Positions 35,754-43,954 of a DNA stretch of 64,000 nt are shown piece by piece. The DNA comes from DATKFM01 sp963810485 (GTDB taxonomy: Bacteria > Pseudomonadota > Alphaproteobacteria > Dongiales > Dongiaceae), in the NCBI GenBank assembly GCA_963810485.1, contig CAWENQ010000005.1, positions 434,001 through 498,000 on the forward strand, read 5' to 3'. Both the position numbers and the translations under genes were made by a program. The number at the start of each line of letters is the position of its first letter. Position 1 is the stretch's first letter. Below the pieces are notes generated by a model. It made no database searches. It had not been told where the DNA came from and saw only the letters and a program-made list of their open reading frames with translations.

Positions 35754-36365
35754 ATGCCGCACAAACTGACCCGCGCCCTGTTCGGGGCGCTGCTCCTTGG
35801 CGTCGCCGGAAGTGCGGCGGCCCTCGGGCCGGTCCACTTCGGCGGCGATGCCGCGCCGCTGCTGCAGCTTGCGGAACTGAAGTCGACAAGCTGCGACAAC
35901 CTCAAGGTCCATCTCGAACCGGCGGGCGATTTCCGCCAGATCGACTGCAGCAAGGGCCAGTCCGGCTATGGCGGCGAGACCGGCTGGTCGATCGCCAGCA
36001 AGATCTTCGCCGCCGACGCGATCTCCTGGATCGTCGTCTTCCATGACGAGGCGGGCGTGCAGACCTATTTCGAGCGCGCAGGCCCGCAGAGCTTGTTCGA
36101 GGACTGGATGGACGAAGCGATCGACGGCAGCTGGACGACGGGCACCGGCGCCAACGGCTATGCGGTCAGCCGCTTCTTCGCCAAATTCGACGGCGTGAAG
36201 GTGCCCTGCTTCGCCTTCTCGCGATTCGGCAGCCATGTCTCCCGCACCTCCGGCTACCGGCAGCGCGTCGCCGGCGTCTATTGCGAGCAGATCACCAGCG
36301 AACAACCGGTCAGCGCCGAGCGCACCAAGGAAATGCTCGGCAAGATCAAGACCAAGCTGTTTTGA
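35754..36365 (+). CDS. Exported protein, first of a tandem paralogue pair
   Basis: A 203-residue protein with a signal peptide (ALLLGVAGSAAALGP). Four mature cysteines occur in STSCDNLKV, RQIDCSKGQ, KVPCFAFSRFG and GVYCEQITS, and the motif CFAFSRFGSHVSRTSGYRQR is shared with the next gene. GGGGAGG lies 6 bp before the ATG. The family was not recognised. Equal cysteine spacing in both copies suggests two conserved disulfides in a periplasmic protein. Confidence 0.82.
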   Translation: MPHKLTRALFGALLLGVAGSAAALGPVHFGGDAAPLLQLAELKSTSCDNLKVHLEPAGDFRQIDCSKGQSGYGGETGWSIASKIFAADAISWIVVFHDEAGVQTYFERAGPQSLFEDWMDEAIDGSWTTGTGANGYAVSRFFAKFDGVKVPCFAFSRFGSHVSRTSGYRQRVAGVYCEQITSEQPVSAERTKEMLGKIKTKLF

Positions 36366-36443
36366 AGTCGGGGCGGCGGCCCTGCCGTCGTTGCCGGTCC
36401 GGCGGCCCGCGGGCGATGGCGAAAGGTGGAAGGAGCAAGGAGC

Positions 36444-37061
36444 ATGTCGCGCAAGCGGACTCTCATTCTCGCCTCGGGCGCCTTGCTGGCGCCGCTGCTG
36501 GCGGCCGGTGGCGCCGCGTCACTCGGCCCGCCGCCCGGCGGCGTGCAGCACCTGCTTGCGATACCAGTGCAGGAGCAGACGACGGACTGCGCCAAGCTCG
36601 ACGTCACCGTCGAACTCGGCAGCGGCTTCGACGAAGTCACCTGCAGCGGCCGGAAGAAAGGCTTCGGCGGCGAGAGTCCGCATGTCGAGCGGTCGAGGAT
36701 CGACGCCGTGGGTCCGCGCATGGATTTGGTGCTGTTCCACGATCACGGCGGCTCGAACACCTATTTTGACCGCCAGACGCCGAGTTCGCTGATCGAGGCC
36801 GCCGTGGACTACGACATTCCCGGAAGTTGGGCGGAGGCGGACGAGAGCAACGATTTCGCGATCGCCACGTTCACCGCCAGTTTCGGCGCCCACAAGGTCC
36901 CCTGCTTCGCCTTTGCCCGCTACGCCGGCCACGTATCCCGCTCGACCGGTTACAGCAATCGGGTCTTCGGTGTCTATTGCGACAAGGTCGCGGGCAGCCA
37001 ACCCCTCGGCGCCGCGCGCATCGACGAGGTGACGGGCAAGATCAAGGCGGAGTTTTTCTGA
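36444..37061 (+). CDS. Exported protein, second of a tandem paralogue pair
   Basis: A 205-residue protein with a signal peptide (LLAPLLAAGGAASLGP). It aligns with the upstream gene through VPCFAFARYAGHVSRSTGY, NRVFGVYCDKV and the matching early cysteines in QTTDCAKLDV and DEVTCSGRKKGFGGE. GAAGGAGCAAGGAG precedes the ATG. It lies 78 bp after its paralogue, so both come from a local duplication and probably one transcript. Function unknown. Confidence 0.82.
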   Translation: MSRKRTLILASGALLAPLLAAGGAASLGPPPGGVQHLLAIPVQEQTTDCAKLDVTVELGSGFDEVTCSGRKKGFGGESPHVERSRIDAVGPRMDLVLFHDHGGSNTYFDRQTPSSLIEAAVDYDIPGSWAEADESNDFAIATFTASFGAHKVPCFAFARYAGHVSRSTGYSNRVFGVYCDKVAGSQPLGAARIDEVTGKIKAEFF

Positions 37062-37073
37062 GTCGCTGCGCGG

Positions 37074-37730
37074 CTACTGAAAGCTGTAGGTCAGCGTCAC
37101 CAGGATATTGTGCGTGCTGTAGTCGGGATCGACCGTCACGGTGCCGCCGCCAGCGCTGTCGGTGAATTCCTGCCCCGCGGTGGCGAAATAGCGGTACTCG
37201 AGGCCGGCGGAAACCTGCGGCGTGATCTCTGCGGCGACGCCGCCCATGGCCTGGTAGGCGAAAGCGAAGTCGCTGTCGCTGAAATTGCCGCCCACCGAAT
37301 CCGCATCGATGCTCAGCAGCGCGCCGCCGGCGCCGGCGCCGACATAGGGCGTGAACATCGTCCCGGTATCCAGCCGGTAGTAGCCGTTCGCCATCAGCGC
37401 ATAGCTGCGAAGGAAGCCGTCGATGGGAATGATTCCCCCGAGCAGCCGCTCCTGGTCGACGCCGTTCTGCCGGAAGGTGAACTCGCCCTCGACCGCAAAG
37501 CCGCTGTCGAATTCAAAGCCCGCCGCCACGCCCGCGAGCCAGCCGGGATCGAATTCGAGCTCGGCGGGAATCTGCCCGACGCCCGGTATCTCGATGGACA
37601 TGTCGGAGTCCTGCAGCAGGCTGGCGCCGCCGCGGAAGCCGAGATAGACGTCGCCCGCCGGCGCTTCCGCTGCCAGTGCGCCGCAAGCCAACGCGAGGCC
37701 GCCAGCGAAAAGCCGCTTCCATGTCCCCAT
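37074..37730 (-). CDS. Outer-membrane beta-barrel protein
   Basis: A 218-residue protein with a signal peptide (GGLALACGALAAEAPAGD). Alternating beta strands include GWLAGVAAGFEFDSGFAVEG, MANGYYRLDTGTMFTPYVGAG and VSAGLEYRYFATAG, and the C-terminus ends ILVTLTYSFQ. This is the small OmpA/Omp25-like porin-fold layout, with a near-terminal aromatic residue for BAM recognition. It is convergent with the paralogue pair. Confidence 0.85.
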   Translation of the reverse strand: MGTWKRLFAGGLALACGALAAEAPAGDVYLGFRGGASLLQDSDMSIEIPGVGQIPAELEFDPGWLAGVAAGFEFDSGFAVEGEFTFRQNGVDQERLLGGIIPIDGFLRSYALMANGYYRLDTGTMFTPYVGAGAGGALLSIDADSVGGNFSDSDFAFAYQAMGGVAAEITPQVSAGLEYRYFATAGQEFTDSAGGGTVTVDPDYSTHNILVTLTYSFQ

Positions 37731-37813
37731 GATCCATCCCCCTGTTATGGGACCCAATTCACACTGTCGCGTCCGAGTGGCGCGGCTTCAAATGTCCAAT
37801 TCGGGGCGGGACG

Positions 37814-40069
37814 CTACTTGATCACCGAGAACTCAAGAGCGACGGTAGGATACACCCATAGGAATTCTTTATAGCGGGTTTGCACCGCTTCGGTCCGCCG
37901 TAGGATTGCGCTGCAGCTTCCGCCCCAGTCCCGCATGGACGTGCAGATGAAATCCTTGTCGAAGCTGATCACGCTACCGTAGTCGTCGCCCCAGCTCGCG
38001 TTCTCGGTGATCGTGCCATCGGTGCCAAAGAAGTCGGTGAACACCTCGCCGGTCTTGAGATCGCGGCCCCTGATGGTATGGCCGGTCAACAGCGTCTTGA
38101 TCTCCTCGCCGGTCAGGCGGTCGGCCGCCCGCGCATCGTAACCGAACGGCAGCTCCGGCAGGCCAGCTTGCGCCAAATCCGCCAGCTCGCGCTCCAGCAA
38201 GGCCCGGTCCTTGTAGGGGAACATCATGTCATAGCTGCGCATGCCGATCTGATTCCACCAGGGCTCGCGCTCGAGCAACCGGCGCACCGTGTCGCGCGCC
38301 TCGTCGATCTGGCCCAGGCGCACATGGCTCGAGGCTCTGTAGGTGGCGGCGTCGCCGGCAAATTCCCGGCTGAGCTGCTCGTGGGTTTTCGCCGCCTCGA
38401 TGGATTTCTCGTAGTCGCCATTCAGGTAATACGCCCACGCTAGAAGTCGCGTATTGCGGCCGAGGGTGGGATCGAGCCGCATCGAACTCCTGCACCCATT
38501 CGATGCCGCGAGGCACGTTGCCGGTGGCGATCTGCAGCCGCGCCAGGAAGGACAGTGCGTCGGCCGCATAGGGGTTCAGCGTCACGGCCTCTTCCGCTGC
38601 CCGGACGGCGCGGACGAAATCCCGCTCGCTCCAGTAGACATAGGCCATCAGCGAAGTGCCGGACCAGCGCTCGAACGGCGTCAGGTTCGGCAGCGCCATC
38701 GCCTCTCGCGCCAGTTCGGCTGCGCGGCGGTAGTCGGCAGCGGGCTTCGGCGTCTCGAAATCCCGCGGCCGCCAGAAATGCGCCCAGGCCAGCGACAGGC
38801 GCAGCAGCGCCGAGTCCGGGAATTTCTCCAGCCCCTCGCGCCAGATCGCGCCGGCGCGGTCCAGCTCTTCGAGAGACGCGTAGTCCTCAAAAACCTCATG
38901 CCCGCTGAGATACCAGTCATAGGCGTCGAACGTCGGCCCGCGCCTTGCCCTTGGTCCGCTCGTACTCATGCTGGCGGATCTGCCCGCCCTCGTCCGCCAG
39001 GGCGACCGCGATCTTCCGGCCCGCCTCTTCCTGCAGCGCCGACGGATCGCCGCCGTCGAAGCCGTCGGCCCAGACATGCAGGTTGGTCTGGGTGTCGATC
39101 AGCTGCGCGGTGATGCGCAGGCCGTTGCCCTTCTTCTGCACGCTGCCTTCGACGACGTAGTCGACGCCAAGCTCGCGGCCCACTTCCACCGGATCGATGG
39201 CCCTGCCTTTCAGCGTGAAACTCGAATCAGGAGACGAGATGTCGATTTCCGGACCCTTGTAGGCAAAGCTCGCATTGCGCGAGACCACGGTGACGCTGGG
39301 GAAGCGGGAGAGCAGGGTGATGAGGTCTTCGGAGAAGCCGTCGCCGTAATGCGCGGGCGCCGCGCCGTCGCTGAAATCCTGGAACGGCAGCACGGCCACC
39401 GACGGAAATCCGGTCCGCGGCGGCTTCGCATCGAGCAGCGGCCAGGCCGCCAGCGCGCCGGCCGCGACCAGCAGGAGCAGCACGGCCGCCGCGGCGAGCC
39501 GCCGGTGCCGCCCGAGAGCCGCCGCCCAGCGCCGGTGCAGCGGCCGCCGGGCCGCGCCCGGCAGCAGCACGCGATAGACCGCGACCGGCGTGGCGATGTT
39601 CTTCACCTGATGCTCGCCCATCGGCTCGAGTCGTCAGGTCGGCCTTGTTGCGCAGATGGTCCTGGACGTTGCGCGCGATGCAGATGCCGCCGGGCTCGGC
39701 CAGCTTCTGCACCCGGTCGGCGACATTCACGCCGTCGCCGAACAGGTTGCCGCCCTCGGCCATGACATCGCCGATATTGATGCCGATGCGGAACTCCAGC
39801 CGCTTGGCCTTGGGCACCGCCTCGTTGCGCCTGCCGATCTCCTGCTGGATCTCGACGGCGCAGAGCGTCGCTTCCACGGCGCTGGCGAACTCGGCGATCA
39901 CGCTGTCGCCGGCGGTGTTGAACACGCGCCCGCGATGGGCCGCTATCATGCCGTCGACGATCTCGCGGTGGCCGCGCAGCGCCGCCAGCGTTCCCTCCTC
40001 GTCAGCCTCCATCAGCCGGCTGTAACCGGCCACATCGGCGGCAAGGATCGCGGCAAGCTTGCGTTCCAT
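37814..40069 (-). pseudogene. Class III adenylate/guanylate cyclase with TPR region (three frameshifts)
   Basis: About 750 residues after repair. The cyclase homology domain is at the N-terminus (LAAILAADVAGYSRLME, FNTAGDSVIAEF, FRIGINIGDVMAEGGNLFGD). A membrane helix follows (LAAAAVLLLLVAAGALAAW), then a TolB/FlgO-like part (SVAVLPFQDFSDG, VDYVVEGSVQKKG), TPR-like helices and a terminal domain (WGDDYGSVISFDKDF). Frames break at about 39625, 38937 (extra G in GCGGGCC) and 38472. The span is a multiple of three, consistent with three one-base insertions. Start 40069 matches the family's MERKLAAILAADV opening. Confidence 0.8.
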
Positions 40070-40254
40070 GAACAGGCAGTCCTGGTGGAGGCGAAACGAA
40101 CAAAGGCGCTCGATGATAGCCCATTCCGTATGGCAGGGCAGCCTTATCGGGACCAACGCTTCAGCAAGTTGTGCGGCATTTCTGCCTCCTGATTAAATCC
40201 CTGCCGTTCCGCCGCGCGCTCAAGCGGCCGGCGTAAAGCATGGACAAAAACAAT

Positions 40255-40450
40255 GACCCCTCTCCCCTACGAAGTGGGGGAGAGAGTAGAGCTTGCCCCG
40301 GACTTGATCCGGGGGTGAGGGGGTGCCGATATAGCAGGAGATATAGAAGGAGAATGCACCGGCCCCGATGTCCGCGCCGTGTCCCCTCACCCCGCGACAT
40401 CCGCTGAACGCGGATGTCGCATCCCTCTCCCCCTTCGGGGGCGAGGGGTC
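40255..40450. repeat. Family B palindromic repeat, copy 5
   Basis: Sits in the 406 bp gap between the cyclase and the hydrolase. It starts GACCCCTCTCCCCTACGAAG, contains GCCCCGGACTTGATCCGGGG and a GACATCCGCTGAACGCGGATGTC hairpin, and ends CCCTTCGGGGGCGAGGGGTC. The rest of the gap shows no gene. Confidence 0.8.
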
Positions 40451-40475
40451 GCATTCCGAGGCAGGACGGCGCTGA

Positions 40476-41322
40476 TCACCCCCGGAAGAACGCCAGCAGC
40501 TTCGGGATCACCTGGCCCGGCGCTTCCTCCATCAGCCAGTGGCCGGCGCCCTTGATGACGACGCCCTCGACATCGTCGGCGACCAGCCGCCCCTGCTGGA
40601 TCAGGAATTCCCCCGACGCCTTCTCGCCGGTCAGCACCAGCATCGGCATTGTCAGCTTGTTCCGCGCGAGCTCCGCGAAATCGGGCGCGTCGCGCTCGAA
40701 GGCGCGGAACACCTCGAAGCCGGCGGGCATCGCGCCCGGCTGGGCATAGGCCTCGGCATAGAACCGCCGGTCCGCCTCCGGCACCGAACGCGTGCGGTCG
40801 GCGGCGAAGTCGTTCCAGAAATGCTCGAGATAGATCCGCTCGCGCCCCTCGACCAGCTTCAGCGGCACCTCGCCATAGAAATGGAAATGCCAGAGGTCGC
40901 GCAGCAGCCACACCGTCTGCCACTCGCCCACGCCCGGCAGGAACGCATCCATCAGCGCGATGCGCTCGATCTCCTCCGGAAACTGCGCGGCATAGGCATA
41001 GGCGACCATCAGGCCGATATCGTGCCCGGCGAGCTTCACGCGCCGCAGCCCGAGCGACGCCGCCAGCCCGTGGATGTCCTGCGCCAGCGCCTTCTTGGTC
41101 ATAGCCCTGCGCCGGCTTGTCCGACCCGCCGAAGCCCCGCAGATCGGGCGCGATCACGCTGTGCGTCTTCGCCATCTCCGCCATCAGCGGCCGCCACATA
41201 TGGCTGGTCTGGGCATAGCCATGCAGCAGAATCACCGGATCGCCCGTGCCGGCCGCGAGGTAGTGGAGCTTGACGCCGTTGACGGTGGCGACGCGGGAGT
41301 CGATGCCAGGGGTGTCGGGCAT
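40476..41322 (-). CDS. Alpha/beta-fold hydrolase with Asp nucleophile (frameshifted)
   Basis: About 281 residues after repair. It shows the oxyanion region VILLHGYAQTSHMW, APDLRGFGGSDKPA and the nucleophile elbow LAGHDIGLMVAYAYA; a C-terminal GAGHWLMEE supplies the catalytic His. Asp at the elbow (GHDIG) points to the epoxide hydrolase/haloacetate dehalogenase branch rather than esterases. Frames meet at about 41106, where removing one G from a GGGC run gives KPAQAMTKKALAQD. The 847 bp span is 3n+1. Substrate unknown. Confidence 0.8.
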
Positions 41323-41471
41323 GGGGGCTAGACCGCCGCCGGGAAGAAACGAACCAAAGCGCTCAGGCTGTCGCGCGCTGCGATCTGCATCGAAGTTTCC
41401 TTGTCATGAAAACGCGCCCCAGTTCCAGGCACCGTGGAAGATCAACGTCTTCCCGACCGCAATGTCAAATC

Positions 41472-41496
41472 GTAGGGGCGGGTTTCGAACCCGCCC
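41472..41496. repeat. Family C hairpin repeat, locus 1
   Basis: GTAGGGGCGGGTTTCGAACCCGCCC folds into a perfect GGGCGGGTTT stem. It lies in the 271 bp gap between the hydrolase and the glutathione S-transferase gene and is shared with the locus at 43847. Confidence 0.7.
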
Positions 41497-41593
41497 TTTT
41501 GTAGTGGCGACCGGTAGTCCTCTACTTCGGAATGATGTTCTATGCCAGATTGCGCCGCGGCGAATTGATCAATGCATCACCAGGAGTGTTCCA

Positions 41594-42250
41594 ATGAGCC
41601 CCACCATCACCGCTTTTGCACGGTCGCCTGATCGCGGCAAGGGACAGGCGCGTGACATGCGCGTTCGCTGGGCGCTTGAAGAAGTGGGTCAGCCCTACGA
41701 CGTTCGTCTTCTTTCATTCAACGAGATGAAGGAACCCGCGCATCTTAGGCTTCATCCGTTCGGTCAGATTCCGACCTATGAAGAAGGCGATCTCGCCCTC
41801 TTCGAGTCGGGGGCGATCATATTCCATATCGCGGAGCGCCATGCGGGACTGCTGCCGGATGATGCGAGCGCCCGGGCGCGCGCGATCGCCTGGATGTTTG
41901 CCGCGCTTAACACGGTCGAGCCGCCGATCGTTGATCTCGGAATGGCCACGCTCCTGGAGCGCGACAAGTCCTGGTATGAGGAGCGCCGGCCCATCCTCGA
42001 GGATCGCGTCCGCGCACGGCTGGACCAACTTTCCAGCCGGCTTGGCGATGCCGACTGGCTCGACGGTGCGTTCAGCGCCGGTGACCTGCTGATGGTGACG
42101 GTGCTGCGCCGGTTGAACGGATCGGGGTTGCTGGAGAAATATCCGAATCTCTCCGCCTATGTCGCCCGCGGCGAAGCGCGGCCCGCCTACAAGCGCGCTT
42201 TCGCCGATCAACTGGCGGTTTTCACGGGCAAGCCACCGGCCGGCGGATAA
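41594..42250 (+). CDS. Glutathione S-transferase
   Basis: A 218-residue protein. The N-terminal thioredoxin-like domain has RVRWALEEVGQPYDVRLL, HPFGQIPTYEEGDLALFES (cis-proline and the glutathione-contact ES) and GAIIFHIAERH; an all-helical C-terminal domain carries WLDGAFSAGDLLMVTVLRRL with the N-capping Asp region. It probably conjugates or isomerises electrophiles with glutathione. It is monocistronic; physiological substrate unknown. Confidence 0.9.
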   Translation: MSPTITAFARSPDRGKGQARDMRVRWALEEVGQPYDVRLLSFNEMKEPAHLRLHPFGQIPTYEEGDLALFESGAIIFHIAERHAGLLPDDASARARAIAWMFAALNTVEPPIVDLGMATLLERDKSWYEERRPILEDRVRARLDQLSSRLGDADWLDGAFSAGDLLMVTVLRRLNGSGLLEKYPNLSAYVARGEARPAYKRAFADQLAVFTGKPPAGG

Positions 42251-42328
42251 ACGGCCGCTTTGGGCTCTTGGCGGTCGCCGCGCTACTAGTGCGCGCGAAG
42301 AATTCCTGATTGTGCGCCGGCGCCACCG

Positions 42329-42649
42329 TCATTTTGCACTATGCGCGATTGCCGTCAGCACGCCATCGCACCACCGGATGAAATCCCTGATCTCGCGCCG
42401 CTCACGGAGCACGGTCTGCCGGTAGCGCCCGTGTTTCAGCGCGTTCTCGTTGCCGATCTTGCCGCCCTCGTTCTTCCCGCCATGCATGCGGCAGCGGCGC
42501 TTGCCTTTCACCGCGGGATTGCGGCAGGGCTGCCAATCGCGCGTGCGGGCGCGGGCAGTGCAGCGCGGGCTGGCGTGCATCCGCGTGATGTCGGTTTCGT
42601 TCGGGCGCGTGCGACGTCCGGGGCGGGAATTCGAGGTGGATGCAGGCAT
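42329..42649 (-). CDS. HGG-motif small cysteine-rich protein
   Basis: A 106-residue basic protein. Three cysteines and a histidine (PRCTARART, WQPCRNPAVKGKRRCRMHGG) could form a small zinc knuckle. They run into the HGGKNEGGKIGNENALKHG motif related to the HGGxSTG-type family. Such proteins occur near phage- or mobile-element genes, but no function is established. GGAG lies 8 bp before the ATG, which supports the start and shows the gene is real. It is separated from the next upstream gene on the same strand by a family B repeat. Confidence 0.75.
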   Translation of the reverse strand: MPASTSNSRPGRRTRPNETDITRMHASPRCTARARTRDWQPCRNPAVKGKRRCRMHGGKNEGGKIGNENALKHGRYRQTVLRERREIRDFIRWCDGVLTAIAHSAK

Positions 42650-42700
42650 TGTAAATCTCCACGTCCTGAAATTACATCGATCAAGGTTCTTGCCAAATCA

Positions 42701-42877
42701 GTCCCCTCGCCCCGCTTGCGGGGAGAGGGATGTCACATTCGCGTCCAGCGAATGTGACAGGGTGAGGGACATGGCAGCCGCTCATATGTCTCGCGATACT
42801 TTGGTCCGCACGGTGCCCTGCCTGGGCACCCCCTCACCCTGGGTCCCTCTCCCCCACTGGCGTGGGGGAGAGGGGTC
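42701..42877. repeat. Family B palindromic repeat, copy 6
   Basis: GTCCCCTCGCCCCGCTTGCG with a CACATTCGCGTCCAGCGAATGTG hairpin at the left; CCCCTCACCCTGGGTCCCTC and CCCCCACTGGCGTGGGGGAG at the right. It lies between the two genes of the HGG cassette. Confidence 0.82.
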
Positions 42878-42896
42878 TGTACTGTTCTGTTCGCGA

Positions 42897-43463
42897 TCAT
42901 GAGCGCTTCTTCCGCTGCGGCTTGCGCTTCCGCCGGCCGTCTTTCGCGCGGCGGGCGCGTTCTTCCAGCCAGTCGCGGTAGCGCATGCGGGCGTAGGCTT
43001 GGCGGCGGGCGAGCGTGAGCAGGCGCGTTGCCGCCAGTATGTGGTGGCCGGGCAGGCGCTCATCCAGATTCGCGGGATCGAGGGACTTGTGGATCAGCCC
43101 CATGCCCCGGCTATGGGCCGCCATCATCTGCGCCAGCAGCATGCCTTCGATCTCGTCCAGCGGCTCGGCCTCTTCCATCGCCGCCGCCGTGATCGCACAG
43201 CGCCGCTCGACGACTTGCCGCGGCACATAGCTGGTCATCCGCAGCGCCAGCAGCGCCTCCTCGGCCATGCGCGCCGGGAGATCCTGGAGAGCGTAGGGAT
43301 TGCCATCCGCGGTCGCCTTGGCGCCGGTGCCGGCGGGCGCGGGATTGCCTGGCGGCGGCGCCGTCGGGGCCGGCACTTCTTCCAACAGCCACAGATCATC
43401 GCCGTCCTGCGGTTCGGCATCCCCGGCGGTTGAAAACGGTGAGGGAGGAGGAACTGGTTTCAC
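42897..43463 (-). CDS. Unrecognised 188-residue protein upstream of the HGG gene
   Basis: Starts with GTG at 43463. A proline-rich, probably disordered N-terminus (VPAPTAPPPGNPAPAG) is followed by a helical core (RMAEEALLALRMTSYVPRQV, LDEIEGMLLAQMMAAHSRGM) and a very basic tail (RRAKDGRRKRKPQRKKRS) that could bind nucleic acid. A good sigma-70-type promoter with duplicated TTACGTAT boxes lies directly upstream. The family was not recognised. Pairing with the HGG-motif gene on the same strand suggests a shared role. Confidence 0.7.
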   Translation of the reverse strand: MKPVPPPSPFSTAGDAEPQDGDDLWLLEEVPAPTAPPPGNPAPAGTGAKATADGNPYALQDLPARMAEEALLALRMTSYVPRQVVERRCAITAAAMEEAEPLDEIEGMLLAQMMAAHSRGMGLIHKSLDPANLDERLPGHHILAATRLLTLARRQAYARMRYRDWLEERARRAKDGRRKRKPQRKKRS

Positions 43464-43476
43464 GGCAATGCCCTTG

Positions 43477-43526
43477 AGGTATTACGTATAATACAGTAGT
43501 ATTTACGTATTACAGGTATTTGTCAA
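43477..43526 (-). promoter_or_regulatory. Promoter with duplicated TTACGTAT operator
   Basis: On the minus strand TTGACA (43526-43521), a 17 bp spacer and AATACT (43503-43498) form a sigma-70-type promoter. TTACGTAT occurs twice on the plus strand, at 43482 and 43503, exactly 21 bp apart (two helical turns). The copies overlap the spacer and the start region, as expected for a cooperative repressor. It drives the 188-residue protein gene. Confidence 0.65.
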
Positions 43527-43560
43527 GGTGGATCATGCGCCAGTGCCAACTCACCCTTTG

Positions 43561-43696
43561 TTGTCATCCCGGGGCCGCCGCGTCAGCGGCGGAGCCCGGG
43601 ACCCAAGCACACGGAACCATCCGGGAAGTGCTGTCGACCGCTCGGTGTTCATGGGTCCCGGACGACGCTGCTGCGCAGCGTTTCCGGGATGACGAA
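43561..43696 (+). repeat. Family A nested palindromic repeat, copy 6
   Basis: 136 bp with ends TTGTCATCCCGGGG and TTTCCGGGATGACGAA (one mismatch from the usual right end). Inner stem GGGACCCAAGCACAC with GTGTTCATGGGTCCC; centre GACCGCTCGGTGTTC. It shares the 491 bp gap 43464-43954 with the promoter above and a family C element; no further gene was seen there. Confidence 0.85.
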
Positions 43697-43846
43697 TTTT
43701 TTGACTTTCCCGCGAGTGATTCCCTTGCATGGCATCGTTCCCAAAAATCAGGGTCCCCCGGAATCCGCGGAATCAGCGCGCAAGATCCTGGCAGCGCTGA
43801 TGAATTCGTGAATGTAAATTACATAAAAGTAGGTGCAGAAGCGCAT

Positions 43847-43943
43847 GTAGGGGCGGGTTTCAAACCCGCCCAGCGGCGTTCATTCCGCGCAGTCGAATCC
43901 GGCATCGCGCCGCAACAGGGCCGGTTTGAAACCGGCCCCTACG
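43847..43943. repeat. Family C hairpin repeat, locus 2
   Basis: GTAGGGGCGGGTTTCAAACC on the left is matched by GGCCGGTTTGAAACCGGCCC followed by CTACG on the right, so two hairpins face each other as an inverted pair. It ends 12 bp before the 3' end of the ligase gene. Confidence 0.7.
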
Positions 43944-43954
43944 GCATCTCGATC

